From: Phytoactinopolyspora mesophila | GTDB lineage: Bacteria > Actinomycetota > Actinomycetes > Jiangellales > Jiangellaceae | DNA length: 64,000 nt | Assembly: GCF_010122465.1 (NCBI RefSeq) | Contig: NZ_WLZY01000001.1 | Span: 1 to 64,000 of the forward strand | Reading direction: 5' to 3' | Notes under the pieces: generated by a model | Told to the model about the DNA's origin: nothing | Database searches by the model: none | The model's input: the letters and a program-made list of their open reading frames with translations, nothing else | Program-made: the position numbers and the translations under genes | In this document: positions 1 to 8,318 of the stretch, in pieces | How positions within the stretch are numbered: the stretch's first letter is position 1 | How the letters are laid out: every line of letters begins with the position of its first letter

Positions 1-62
1 ACCACCAGCCGGGCCGCTTCCTCACGGAACTCAGGCGTGAACTTCCCGTTCTTTCTAGCCAC
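1..62 (-). CDS. IS3-family transposase OrfA, N-terminus (cut by window edge)
   Basis: The minus strand reads GTG (62-60) then ARKNGKFTPEFREEAARLV, the typical opening of the IS3/IS911-type OrfA helix-turn-helix protein that binds the element's ends. A purine-rich ribosome site (GGAGAGGAG within 67-79) lies 4-5 nt upstream. Only about 20 codons are inside the window, so I cannot tell whether the element is complete or a remnant. The family call rests on this short stretch alone. Confidence 0.6.
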   Translation of the reverse strand, partial: MARKNGKFTPEFREEAARLV

Positions 63-207
63 GAAATCCTCTCCTCTCCAAACAGAACCCTATGGGCTCC
101 GCAGTCCGGAAAGTAGGGAGCACCCCACGCTGCTGGCCGGTTTGCGCCGGGGCTTTCGGTGAGGTCCGGCTGTGGTGTGACGCGTTGCGGGGTGGTTGCC
201 GCTGGCT

Positions 208-239
208 GTGAAGATCGTCGTGTGAACCACGACGGGCAG
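208..239. repeat. Dispersed repeat, GTGAAGATCGTCGTG type, copy 1
   Basis: This 32-bp sequence recurs exactly at 329-360. Within it CGTCGTG and CACGACG can pair around a 5-nt loop. The first 20 bases recur in reverse orientation at 17354-17373, more than 17 kb away, so this is a dispersed element rather than a local duplication. Confidence 0.75.
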
Positions 240-328
240 CCGGGGTGGTTTTGGGGTCGTGGAGATCTTTGTGCCAGGGGATGCCGCTATGCGCCGTCAG
301 GATTCACACGAGTGGGCACACGCCTGTC

Positions 329-360
329 GTGAAGATCGTCGTGTGAACCACGACGGGCAG
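329..360. repeat. Dispersed repeat, GTGAAGATCGTCGTG type, copy 2
   Basis: Exact second copy of the 32-bp repeat at 208-239, in the same orientation, 121 bp downstream. Confidence 0.75.
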
Positions 361-543
361 TGGGCCCCGGGCGGTTCGAGCAGTCCGCCACCCAACCCCA
401 AAACGGGCTCGGGCATACGCCACAACACCGAACCCGCTCGTCGACACACGTCGCGCCAAGGCGCGTCCGCCCGCGGAGACGACCAGAAGAGCCTCATTTG
501 GTTAGGGGTGGGCACACGCCTCGCGTCTTGATATCCGGTCAGG

Positions 544-574
544 TTGTCCAATAGATGGATGGCCTCTTTAGACT
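544..574 (+). promoter_or_regulatory. Candidate leaderless promoter of hisD
   Basis: TTGTCC (544-549) and TAGACT (569-574) are separated by 19 nt. The expected transcription start falls 7-8 nt after the -10 box, on the hisD GTG at 582. No Shine-Dalgarno sequence precedes that GTG, which fits a leaderless mRNA. Sequence-based inference only. Confidence 0.45.
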
Positions 575-581
575 TACGTAA

Positions 582-1907
582 GTGATACGCCGCATCGACC
601 TGCGCGGTCGGCTCGCCCAGGGCGAGATCCTCGATTACCGCGCGCTCGTTCCACGTGCTTCCATCGACGTCGAGTCCGCTCTCGACGCGGTCCGGCCCAT
701 CTGCGCGGACGTGCACCATCGCGGCGTCGCCGCCCTCAAGGAGCTCACCGCGAGATTCGACGGCGTCGAGATCGACGATATCCGAGTTCCTGAGTCCGCG
801 CTGCACAAGGCGCTGGGCGAGCTCGAGCCCCAGGTCCGGGCCGCGCTGGAAGAGTCGATCGCCCGCGCCCGCCGGGTCCACGCCGAGCAGCGTCGTACCG
901 ACGTCACGACGACGGTCGTCCCCGGCGGCACCGTGACCGAGCGCTGGGTGCCCGTAGAAAGGGTCGGGCTCTACGTGCCCGGTGGGCTCGCCGTGTACCC
1001 GAGCAGTGTTGTCATGAACGTCGTGCCCGCGCAGGCCGCCGGTGTGCGGAGCATCGCGGTCAGCAGCCCGCCCCAGAAGAACTTCGACGGGCTGCCGCAC
1101 CCCACCATCCTCGCCGCGTGCGCGCTGCTCGGGGTAACCGAGGTATACGCAGTCGGTGGCGCGCAGGCGGTCGCCATGTTCGCCTACGGCGCGCGAGAAG
1201 AAGCCGGCGAGGCCGTCTGCGCGCCGGTGGATCTCGTGACCGGACCGGGCAACATCTACGTCGCTGCCGCCAAACGGCTGCTCAAGGGTTTGATCGGGAT
1301 CGACGCCGAGGCCGGGCCGACCGAGATCGCGGTGCTGGCCGACCGATCCGCCGACCCCGCCCACGTCGCCGCCGACCTCATCAGCCAGGCCGAGCACGAC
1401 CCGTTGGCGGCTAGCATCCTCGTCACCGACAGCACGGTGCTGGCCGACGCGGTCGATGCCGAGTTGGAGCGGCAGGTCGCGGAGACCAAACACGCCGAAC
1501 GGGTGACGACGGCGCTGACCGGAACGCAGTCGGGCACGGTGCTGGTGGACGACATCGATCAAGGCCTGGCCGTGGTCGACGCCTACGCGGCCGAACACCT
1601 GGAAGTGCAGACCAGTGACGCCCCGGCCGTGGCCGCGCGGGTGCGCAATGCCGGCGCGATCTTCGTGGGGCCGTGGTCTCCGGTCAGTCTGGGCGACTAT
1701 GCCGCCGGGTCCAACCACGTGCTGCCCACCGGCGGCTGCGCCCGGCACACGTCGGGACTCTCCGTGCAGTCTTTCCTGCGGGGCATCCACGTCGTCCAGT
1801 ACGACGAGGCCGCACTGCGCGACGTCGCCGCGCACGTCGAGGCACTGGCCGACGCCGAGGACCTGCCCGCGCACGGCGCGGCCGTCCGAGCGAGGTTCCC
1901 TCAATGA
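582..1907 (+). CDS. hisD: Histidinol dehydrogenase
   Basis: Catalyses the last two steps of histidine synthesis, the NAD-dependent oxidation of L-histidinol to L-histidine, as a zinc-dependent cytosolic dimer. The 441-residue protein is full length. It opens MIRRIDLRG, as actinobacterial HisD proteins do, and carries the family stretches [26 protein letters not shown] and [14 protein letters not shown]. The GTG at 582 is chosen because the homologous N-terminus begins there and a -10 box lies just upstream. Its TGA overlaps the hisC ATG (ATGA), so hisD, hisC and hisB form a translationally coupled set. A long open frame on the opposite strand is a codon-bias shadow. Confidence 0.97.
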   Translation: MIRRIDLRGRLAQGEILDYRALVPRASIDVESALDAVRPICADVHHRGVAALKELTARFDGVEIDDIRVPESALHKALGELEPQVRAALEESIARARRVHAEQRRTDVTTTVVPGGTVTERWVPVERVGLYVPGGLAVYPSSVVMNVVPAQAAGVRSIAVSSPPQKNFDGLPHPTILAACALLGVTEVYAVGGAQAVAMFAYGAREEAGEAVCAPVDLVTGPGNIYVAAAKRLLKGLIGIDAEAGPTEIAVLADRSADPAHVAADLISQAEHDPLAASILVTDSTVLADAVDAELERQVAETKHAERVTTALTGTQSGTVLVDDIDQGLAVVDAYAAEHLEVQTSDAPAVAARVRNAGAIFVGPWSPVSLGDYAAGSNHVLPTGGCARHTSGLSVQSFLRGIHVVQYDEAALRDVAAHVEALADAEDLPAHGAAVRARFPQ

Positions 1908-3016
1908 CCGGTGACCAGCCGATGGATCCGTCGGACACAGGCCTGCCTGTCCGTGCAGACCTGCGCGGCGAGAAGCCCTACGGTGCGCCGCAGCTCGATG
2001 TGCCGGTGCTGCTCAACGTCAACGAGAACCCGTACCCGCCGTCGGAGGCATTGGCCGCCGACGCGGCCACGGCTGTCGCCGAGGCGGTGCTCGGGCTGAA
2101 CCGCTACCCGGACCGCGAGGCGCTGGAGCTGCGCGCCGATCTGGCCGGCTACTTGTCCGCCGAGTCTGGCGTCGCACTGGCGGCCGAGCAGGTGTGGGCT
2201 GCCAACGGCTCGAACGAGATCATGATGCAGATCCTGCAGGCATTCGGCGGCCCCGGCCGTAGCGTGCTCTCGTTCGCTCCGACTTACTCGATGTATCCGG
2301 AGTACGCCCGCAACACGTTCACGGCTTGGGTCACCGCCGATCGGCGGGACGACTTCACCATCGATCCCGACGACGCGCTGGCCGCCGTCATCGAATACCG
2401 GCCCCATGTGGTGTTCATCGCCTCACCGAACAACCCCACGGGTACGGCCGTGTCGCTGGAGCTGGTCCGGGCACTACACGACGCGGCCCCCGGAATGGTC
2501 GTCGTCGACGAGGCGTACGCGGAGTTCCGCCGCGACGGCACCCCCAGTGCCCTGACGCTACTGGACGATCACCCGCGGCTGATCGTGTCCCGGACCATGA
2601 GCAAGGCGTTCGCCTTCGCCGGAGCCCGGCTCGGATACGCCGCCGCCGGCCGCGACGTCATCGACGTGCTGCGCATCGTCCGGTTGCCGTACCACCTGTC
2701 CGCGGTCACCCAAGCGGTGGCGCGTGTCGCGATCGCGCACGCCGGAGAACTGCAGGAACGTGTCGAACAGTTGCGCAGCATCCGCGACGAGCTCGCCGCC
2801 TGGCTGCGCTCGCTCGACCTCGAAGTGCCGGAATCGGATGCGAACTTCGTTCTGTTCGGCCGCTTCGCCGACCGGCACGCCGTCTGGCAGGGACTGCTCG
2901 ACCAGGGCGTCCTGATCCGCGAAACCGGGCCCGACGGCTGGCTGCGCGTGAGCGTCGGCACCCCTGAGGAAACCGAAGTCTTCAAACAGGCGCTACGAAA
3001 GGTGCTGCAGAAATGA
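1904..3016 (+). CDS. hisC: Histidinol-phosphate aminotransferase
   Basis: PLP-dependent class I/II aminotransferase converting imidazole acetol phosphate and glutamate to histidinol phosphate. The 370-residue protein shows [12 protein letters not shown] near the N-terminus, [18 protein letters not shown], and the PLP-lysine region [17 protein letters not shown]. The frame is open further upstream inside hisD, but the ATG at 1904 overlapping the hisD stop gives the usual HisC N-terminus and coupling. It ends in another ATGA overlap with hisB. Confidence 0.96.
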   Translation: MTGDQPMDPSDTGLPVRADLRGEKPYGAPQLDVPVLLNVNENPYPPSEALAADAATAVAEAVLGLNRYPDREALELRADLAGYLSAESGVALAAEQVWAANGSNEIMMQILQAFGGPGRSVLSFAPTYSMYPEYARNTFTAWVTADRRDDFTIDPDDALAAVIEYRPHVVFIASPNNPTGTAVSLELVRALHDAAPGMVVVDEAYAEFRRDGTPSALTLLDDHPRLIVSRTMSKAFAFAGARLGYAAAGRDVIDVLRIVRLPYHLSAVTQAVARVAIAHAGELQERVEQLRSIRDELAAWLRSLDLEVPESDANFVLFGRFADRHAVWQGLLDQGVLIRETGPDGWLRVSVGTPEETEVFKQALRKVLQK

Positions 3017-3612
3017 GCAGGACTGCCTCGGTCGAGCGGGCCACCAGCGAGAGCAAGGTCAGTGTCGAACTGAACCTCGACGGCACCGGCACCCACCGCA
3101 TCTCCACGACGGTGCCCTTCTACGACCACATGCTCACCGCCCTGGCGCGCCATTCGCTGATCGACCTCACGGTCGAGGCCAGCGGCGACACCCACATCGA
3201 CGTGCATCACACCGTCGAAGACACCGCCATCGTCATCGGCCAGGCGCTGCGCGAAGCACTCGGTGACAAGCGCGGCATCATCCGCTACGGAGACGCGTTG
3301 GTGCCGCTCGACGAGGCACTCGCCCAGGCCGTCGTCGACGTGTCCGGACGGCCCTATTTCGTGCACTCGGGCGAACCGGCCGGGCAGGAGCAGGTCCTGA
3401 TCGGTGGGCATTTCACCGGCTCGCTCACCGCACACGTGCTCGAGAGCATCGCCCACCACGCGGGTATCACGCTGCACGTGCGTGTGCTCGGCGGTCGCGA
3501 CCCGCACCACATTGCCGAAGCGCAGTTCAAAGCCGTTGCACGGGCTCTGCGCACGGCCGTCTCCGTGGATCCGCGCGAGCGCGGGGTGCCGTCCACCAAG
3601 GGCGCGTTGTGA
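3013..3612 (+). CDS. hisB: Imidazoleglycerol-phosphate dehydratase
   Basis: Dehydrates imidazoleglycerol phosphate to imidazole acetol phosphate, a manganese-dependent step. At 199 residues it is the monofunctional actinobacterial type without a phosphatase domain. The metal-binding histidine motifs [11 protein letters not shown] and [15 protein letters not shown] are present, as are HHAGITLHV and the N-terminal [11 protein letters not shown]. The ATG overlaps the hisC stop by 4 nt. hisB ends this part of the operon, followed by an inverted repeat and an opposite-strand gene. Confidence 0.97.
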   Translation: MSRTASVERATSESKVSVELNLDGTGTHRISTTVPFYDHMLTALARHSLIDLTVEASGDTHIDVHHTVEDTAIVIGQALREALGDKRGIIRYGDALVPLDEALAQAVVDVSGRPYFVHSGEPAGQEQVLIGGHFTGSLTAHVLESIAHHAGITLHVRVLGGRDPHHIAEAQFKAVARALRTAVSVDPRERGVPSTKGAL

Positions 3613-3628
3613 GCCCCTGTGCGGCTCT

Positions 3629-3680
3629 TCTTGCGTCCTGCGAACCGTGCTCTCGAAGCCTCGTTGTGCAGGACGCAAGA
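3629..3680. repeat. Inverted repeat between convergent hisB and hydrolase
   Basis: CTTGCGTCCTGC (3630-3641) is repeated in reverse complement at 3668-3679, with one further T-A pair outside. It sits between the 3' ends of hisB (+) and the hydrolase gene (-), so it may serve as a bidirectional terminator. No T-tract follows. Confidence 0.6.
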
Positions 3681-3689
3681 GCGAGGCGT

Positions 3690-4889
3690 TCACGCCAGTG
3701 CGTTCAGGAAGCTGGTCGTCGCGGCTTCGTAGGCGGTCGGATTGGCGTTCCAGCTTTGGACGTGGCCGACACCATCGGGCCGGACGTAGGTGACGAGATC
3801 GGGGCGGGCTTCGGCGAAGGCGTCGGACGATGCGACCGGAACGGTCGGATCCGCGCTGCCGTGAAACAGCAGCACCGGGACGTCGAGGCGGTCGGCGTGC
3901 TTCACCTGGTCCATCTCGCCGAGGTTGATGCCGGTGCGCATGCGGACCACGGCGGAGGCGACGGTGCCGGCGACGGCGGGCAGGTTGCGGTTGCCGGACT
4001 CGAAGGCCAGGACGTCACCCCAGGAAAGCACCGGGGAGTCGTAGATCACGCCGGCGACGCCGTCCGAACCGTGCACCCGGAGGTAGTTGCCCACCACGGC
4101 GCCACCCATCGAGTAGCCCACCAGCACGACGTCGCCGGCGCCCTGCGAACGGGCGTACTCCACGGCGGCCGCGAGGTCCTCGGACTCGGTCCAGCCCAGC
4201 CCGTACTCGCCGTCCGGGTCTTGAGGGGCATCGTCGTCGTTGCGGTAGGAAATCGCGAGCTGCGGATACCCACGCTGGTAGATGGTGGGGATCAGGCGAT
4301 AGGCCTCGGCTCTGGTCGCGCCCCGGCCGTGCACGTGGATCACCCACCTGGACTGTTCTCCGGGCACGTAGGTGGCCGGATACGCGCCGAGTGGTCCGTC
4401 GTAGGTGATCTCATCCGCGTCGAGTTCGCTGACCTTGCGGAAGCTGGCGAGCTCCAGCGGATAGGCGTAGAAACTGGTGCGCGCCATGCCGCTGCGCTCC
4501 GGCATGTCCGGATACGGGGTGAGTGTGCGCGTGATGGTGTCGCCGCTGCGTTCGATGTCCGGGCCGAGCCGCGCGTAGCCGCCCTCCCACTCCAGGCCGG
4601 TCAGGCCGGGCTGGTCCGCGTCCTCACCGGTCAGGACGATGCTCGTGTCGGTCACGTCGAGCACCTCGATACCGTACTCGGTGGGCGACTTGTCCACGAG
4701 CAACAGCTCATCGGCGTAGTACCAGCCGCCGGCCGCCGTGGTGGCGACCACAACGACCACCACTGTCGCCGAGGCGATGGCCGCGCGCTTCGGCCATTTA
4801 CGCGCCGGCTCGGCCGCCGCACTGAGAAGCTCGCCGGCCGGCGAGCCGGTGCTGGGGTGGTCTGGTGTCGAGGTCTTGTCCGCGGTCAC
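3690..4889 (-). CDS. Membrane-anchored alpha/beta hydrolase
   Basis: A 399-residue serine hydrolase with one N-terminal transmembrane segment (about 35-57) and the catalytic part probably outside the cell. The nucleophile elbow reads GYSMGG. A later HGSADPTVP supplies the likely acid and GVGHVQSW the likely histidine, in correct order for the fold. HGRG before the elbow is a typical oxyanion region. The substrate is unknown; peptidase-like or esterase activity is possible. The GTG at 4889 is preceded at 6 nt by CAAACT, a possible -10 for a leaderless message. It divides hisB from hisH and reads against the his genes, so it is an insertion into the pathway block. Confidence 0.8.
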   Translation of the reverse strand: MTADKTSTPDHPSTGSPAGELLSAAAEPARKWPKRAAIASATVVVVVVATTAAGGWYYADELLLVDKSPTEYGIEVLDVTDTSIVLTGEDADQPGLTGLEWEGGYARLGPDIERSGDTITRTLTPYPDMPERSGMARTSFYAYPLELASFRKVSELDADEITYDGPLGAYPATYVPGEQSRWVIHVHGRGATRAEAYRLIPTIYQRGYPQLAISYRNDDDAPQDPDGEYGLGWTESEDLAAAVEYARSQGAGDVVLVGYSMGGAVVGNYLRVHGSDGVAGVIYDSPVLSWGDVLAFESGNRNLPAVAGTVASAVVRMRTGINLGEMDQVKHADRLDVPVLLFHGSADPTVPVASSDAFAEARPDLVTYVRPDGVGHVQSWNANPTAYEAATTSFLNALA

Positions 4890-4918
4890 GGTGAAAGTTT
4901 GGCACGAGGGGGGCGGCG

Positions 4919-5557
4919 ATGAGCACGGCGAGCCGGGTTGTTGTTCTCGACTACGGGTTCGGCAATGTCCGATCGGCGGTGCGTGCGCTGGAGCACGTCG
5001 GGGCCGAGGTCGAGCTGACCGCCGATCGCTCCGCGGCCGAGAATGCCGACGGGCTCGTCGTGCCCGGTGTCGGTGCGTTCGCGGCCTGCGCCGAAGGCGT
5101 ACGCGCGGTCCGGGGGGACGAGATCATCGGCCGGCGGCTGGCCGGCGGACGTCCGGTGCTGGGCATCTGCGTCGGCTTGCAGATCCTGTTCTCGCGCGGC
5201 GTCGAGCACGGTGTCGAGAGCCCTGGGCTGGACGAGTGGCCCGGATCCGTGGAACGACTCCTTGCCAAGCCGCTTCCGCACATGGGCTGGAACACCGTCG
5301 ACGTCCCATATGGGTCGGCGCTGTTCGCCGATGTCGAGCGGGAGCGTTTCTACTTCGTCCATTCCTACGGGGTCCGCAGCTGGAACTTCCCCACCTCCGG
5401 CAGTCTGCGGCAACCCATCGTGACCTGGAGCGAGCACGGCGGCGACCGTTTCGTCGCGGCAGTTGAGAACGGATCGCTCTCGGCGACGCAGTTCCATCCG
5501 GAGAAGTCCGGCGACGCCGGGCTTACCCTCCTTCGAAATTGGGTGAAAGGCTTATGA
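4919..5557 (+). CDS. hisH: Imidazole glycerol phosphate synthase, glutaminase subunit
   Basis: Class I glutamine amidotransferase that supplies ammonia to HisF for imidazole ring closure. The 212-residue protein has the oxyanion/nucleophile motif GICVGLQ and the His-Glu pair in [10 protein letters not shown], so the Cys-His-Glu triad is complete. The ATG at 4919 follows a strong GAGGGGGG site. It restarts the his operon after the hydrolase interruption and overlaps the next gene by ATGA. Confidence 0.96.
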   Translation: MSTASRVVVLDYGFGNVRSAVRALEHVGAEVELTADRSAAENADGLVVPGVGAFAACAEGVRAVRGDEIIGRRLAGGRPVLGICVGLQILFSRGVEHGVESPGLDEWPGSVERLLAKPLPHMGWNTVDVPYGSALFADVERERFYFVHSYGVRSWNFPTSGSLRQPIVTWSEHGGDRFVAAVENGSLSATQFHPEKSGDAGLTLLRNWVKGL

Positions 5558-6303
5558 GCGTGACGAACTGGGATGCCAGAGTCTACGATCGCGACTTCGC
5601 ATTCGTCGCGGCCTACGGCGTCGAACTCCTGGATTGGCTGCAACCCCGGCCGGACGAGACGATCATCGACCTTGGATGCGGTACCGGTGATTTGACCGCG
5701 CGCATCATGGAGTCGGGTGCGTCGGTGATCGGCATGGACGCCGACGCGGCGATGGTCGAGGCGGCACGTGAGCGCTTGGGCAACGCTGCTGACCTGCGCG
5801 TCGTCGATGCCCATGACTTCGCTGTCGAACAACCCGTCGATGCCGTGGTCTCGAATGCGGCCCTGCATTGGATGCCGGCACCGGTCGAGGTACTCGGCTG
5901 TGTGTCCGACGCGCTGCGAATGGGAGGGCGTTTCATCGCGGAGATGGGCGCTACCGGGAACGTCGCGCAGATCAGGTCTGCCGTGGAGCAGGCGTGCCGC
6001 GAAGCGGGCCTGCCGGAGCGGCGCTGGCCATGGTTCTTCCCGTCGCCCGCGCAGTATGCCGCGATCCTCGAGGATGCCGGCCTGGAAGTTCGCCAGCTGG
6101 ACTTCTACGACCGGCCGACCCGTCTCAGCGGCCCCGACGGCTTGGAGCGGTGGCTGGAGATGTTCGCCGGCGACGTCCTGGCCGACGTCCCGGCTGAAGT
6201 GATCGGCCGTGCCGCCGAGATCGCGCGTCCGGCGCTGTGGCGCGACGACGCGTGGTGGGCGGACTACCGGCGACTACGCTTCCGGGCGGTCAAAATAGCG
6301 TGA
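5554..6303 (+). CDS. Class I SAM-dependent methyltransferase in the his operon
   Basis: A 249-residue Rossmann methyltransferase related to trans-aconitate 2-methyltransferase-type proteins. Motif I is [12 protein letters not shown] (about residues 33-44), an acidic ribose-contacting position lies in [10 protein letters not shown], and NAALHWMP is the typical motif IV region. The start at 5554 overlaps the hisH stop (ATGA) and gives [15 protein letters not shown]; an earlier in-frame GTG inside hisH is less likely. It sits between hisH and priA and is presumably co-transcribed, but its substrate cannot be read from sequence. It is not a known histidine enzyme. Confidence 0.8.
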   Translation: MSVTNWDARVYDRDFAFVAAYGVELLDWLQPRPDETIIDLGCGTGDLTARIMESGASVIGMDADAAMVEAARERLGNAADLRVVDAHDFAVEQPVDAVVSNAALHWMPAPVEVLGCVSDALRMGGRFIAEMGATGNVAQIRSAVEQACREAGLPERRWPWFFPSPAQYAAILEDAGLEVRQLDFYDRPTRLSGPDGLERWLEMFAGDVLADVPAEVIGRAAEIARPALWRDDAWWADYRRLRFRAVKIA

Positions 6304-6388
6304 GCGATGCACGACGAATCGGTGCGACCAGCGTGGAGCGATGTCGTATCCAGCACAAGCGAGAAGCGGACGGGTAGAGGAGATGGGC

Positions 6389-7117
6389 ATGAGTGAAGGG
6401 CGGCTGGAGCTGCTGCCGGCGGTCGACGTCGCGGACGGCCAGGCGGTGCGTCTCGTTCAAGGCGAGGCAGGCACCGAGACGTCGTACGGTTCGCCGCTCG
6501 ACGCCGCTCTCGCGTGGCAGGAAGCCGGCGCCGAGTGGATTCACCTCGTCGATCTGGACGCCGCCTTCGGCCGGGGCTCCAACCGTGCCCTGCTGGCAGA
6601 GGTGGTGGGCCGGCTCGACGTCGCGGTGGAACTCTCCGGCGGGATCCGCGACGACGAGTCGCTGGAGAACGCGCTGAAGACCGGCTGCCGGCGGGTGAAC
6701 CTGGGCACGGCCGCGCTGGAAGATCCGGACTGGACCGCCGGCGCTATCGCGCGCCACGGTGACCGCATCGCGGTGGGGCTCGATGTGCGGGGAACGACGC
6801 TGGCCGCACGCGGGTGGACACGCGAAGGCGGTGACCTCTGGGAGGTGCTGAGCCGGCTGGACGCCGACGGCTGCGCCCGGTACGTGGTCACCGACGTGAC
6901 CAAGGACGGCACGCTGCGTGGGCCCAATCTCGACCTACTCCGGTCGGTGTGCGAGCGCACCGACCGGCCAGTGGTGGCAAGTGGCGGAGTGTCCAGCCTG
7001 GACGACATCGTAGCGCTGCGATCGCTCGTCGGTATCGGCGTGGAAGGTGCGATCGTCGGCAAGGCCTTGTATGCCGGCGCTTTCACCCTCGAGGAAGCGC
7101 TCGAGGTCGCGTCATGA
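6389..7117 (+). CDS. priA: Bifunctional HisA/TrpF phosphoribosyl isomerase
   Basis: A (beta/alpha)8 isomerase acting on ProFAR in histidine synthesis and on phosphoribosyl anthranilate in tryptophan synthesis. Actinobacteria commonly use this one enzyme where others have separate HisA and TrpF. The 242-residue sequence closely follows mycobacterial PriA, with [63 protein letters not shown] and [12 protein letters not shown] chose ATG 6389, 6-7 nt after GAGGAG, over the ATG at 6383. No trpF is visible with the trp genes here, which agrees with dual use. Confidence 0.93.
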   Translation: MSEGRLELLPAVDVADGQAVRLVQGEAGTETSYGSPLDAALAWQEAGAEWIHLVDLDAAFGRGSNRALLAEVVGRLDVAVELSGGIRDDESLENALKTGCRRVNLGTAALEDPDWTAGAIARHGDRIAVGLDVRGTTLAARGWTREGGDLWEVLSRLDADGCARYVVTDVTKDGTLRGPNLDLLRSVCERTDRPVVASGGVSSLDDIVALRSLVGIGVEGAIVGKALYAGAFTLEEALEVAS

Positions 7118-7130
7118 ACCGCCCCCTCCT

Positions 7131-7183
7131 CATGATCATGAACACTTGTCGACCATATTGGTCACTTAGTGTTCATGATCATG
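7131..7183. repeat. Long inverted repeat (GATCATGA type) between priA and hisF
   Basis: CATGATCATGAACACT (7131-7146) and its reverse complement (7168-7183) form a perfect 16-bp stem. A nested palindrome GACCATATTGGTC (7151-7163) fills the loop. The same 16-mer arms occur at 36281-36296 and 36318-36333. The hisF ribosome site starts just after it. Confidence 0.85.
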
Positions 7184-7202
7184 GGTGGGGAAGAGGTGTG
7201 CT

Positions 7203-7964
7203 GTGAGCGTCGCGGTTCGAGTGATCCCGTGCCTGGATGTGCACGCCGGGCGGGTCGTCAAGGGTGTCAACTTCACCAACCTGCGCGATGCCGGCGACCC
7301 GGTCGAGCTTGCCGCGGCGTACGGGGCCGAGGGCGCCGACGAGCTGACGTTCCTCGACATCACCGCGTCGAGCGACGACCGCTCCACGGTCTACGACGTG
7401 GTGTCCCGCACGGCCGAAGAGGTGTTCATTCCGCTGACGGTCGGTGGGGGGATCCGCTCCGTGGACGACGTGGACCGGCTGTTGCGGGCCGGCGCCGACA
7501 AGGTCGGGGTCAATACCGGCGCCGTCGCGCGTCCGGAACTCATTTCCGAGATCGCCGGCCGGTTCGGCGCGCAGGTGCTGGTGCTGTCGGTCGACGCGCG
7601 CCGGGGTGGAGCGACGTCGTCGGGCTTCGAGGTCACGACGCACGGAGGGCGCCGGGGTACGGGCATTGACGCGGTGGAATGGTCCCGGCGAGCCGCCGAC
7701 TCCGGGGCAGGGGAGATCCTGCTGAACTCGATGGACGCCGACGGCACCAAAGATGGCTACGACCTCCAGATGATCGCCGCGGTACGGTCCGTCGTCGATG
7801 TTCCGGTGATCGCCAGCGGTGGAGCTGGTTCGATCGAACATTTCGCGCCCGCTGTCGAGGCCGGCTCTGACGCCGTGCTGGCGGCCAGCGTCTTCCACTT
7901 CGGTGAGATGCGCATCAGCGAGGTCAAGGATGCGCTCGCGAAGGCCGGTCACACCGTGCGCTGA
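7203..7964 (+). CDS. hisF: Imidazole glycerol phosphate synthase, cyclase subunit
   Basis: Cyclase of the HisH-HisF complex, producing imidazole glycerol phosphate and AICAR. The 253-residue barrel has the N-terminal catalytic aspartate in IPCLDV, the second in [10 protein letters not shown], the phosphate-binding VGGGIRS and ASGGAGS, and [17 protein letters not shown] 7203 ([13 protein letters not shown]) has GAAGAGGTG 6 nt upstream and gives the normal HisF start. It is separated from priA by 85 bp containing a long inverted repeat. Confidence 0.96.
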   Translation: MSVAVRVIPCLDVHAGRVVKGVNFTNLRDAGDPVELAAAYGAEGADELTFLDITASSDDRSTVYDVVSRTAEEVFIPLTVGGGIRSVDDVDRLLRAGADKVGVNTGAVARPELISEIAGRFGAQVLVLSVDARRGGATSSGFEVTTHGGRRGTGIDAVEWSRRAADSGAGEILLNSMDADGTKDGYDLQMIAAVRSVVDVPVIASGGAGSIEHFAPAVEAGSDAVLAASVFHFGEMRISEVKDALAKAGHTVR

Positions 7965-8318
7965 CACGCGATTCCTGCTGCCCGACGCCGCCATCAGCGG
8001 TCGCACTGCCGCCCGCGCCACCATTCCCTGGCACCGCCTAGATGATCATGTTTGGTGGGTTTCCTCTGGCGTTAACAGGACTGCAGGCATGGTAATCCAC
8101 GAGGAAACCCACCAAACATGATCATCTAGGGCTGCGGGGGACGGATTGCGCGTGGGCGCGATTTTCGCTCAGCGGCAGCGGAGCGGCAATCGCGAAACAA
8201 TTTCACGACCGTCGGGAGTGATTGGTACTGTGCAGAAACACACACCCGGGGCAGCCATATCAAGTATCCGACGTGCGTCATGCTGCTCAGGCTCAACGAG
8301 GACGAGGGCAGCTGAGAA
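7965..8318. other. Intergenic region hisF / ABC exporter
   Basis: Apart from the 29-bp-stem inverted repeat at 8038-8129, I see no gene in these 354 bases. The part from 8130 to 8318 is somewhat less GC-rich and should contain the exporter promoter, but no convincing -35/-10 pair stands out. Confidence 0.5.
8038..8129. repeat. Perfect 29-bp inverted repeat downstream of hisF
   Basis: The arms 8038-8066 and 8101-8129 are perfect reverse complements. They begin CTAGATGATCATG and run through TTTGGTGGGTTTCCTC, around a 34-nt loop. As RNA this would be one of the strongest hairpins in the window. It shares the GATCATG core with the repeats at 7131 and 36279, but the rest of the arm differs. Confidence 0.88.

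Larger units (their letters stand above)
63..581. other. Non-coding region between IS3 fragment and hisD
   Basis: About 520 bases with no convincing gene. The stretch 85-116 could include the IS3 terminal repeat, but the other end is outside the window. It holds a perfect 32-bp direct repeat (208-239 and 329-360) and a 13-bp repeat GTGGGCACACGCC (312-324, 508-520). Short frames in it lack ribosome sites and recognisable products. The hisD promoter is at its right end. Confidence 0.6.

Noticed and set aside
297-1904. 535-codon open frame on the minus strand opposite hisD
   Set aside because: It is antisense to a clear hisD, lacks a ribosome site and has no family motifs; such mirror frames are common in high-GC DNA.
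3609-4922. 437-codon plus-strand frame opposite the alpha/beta hydrolase
   Set aside because: The minus strand encodes a coherent serine hydrolase with triad and membrane helix; the plus frame is its shadow.
7131-8129. CRISPR array, because of repeated palindromes near hisF
   Set aside because: The repeats are single inverted pairs with different sequences and no regular spacers.
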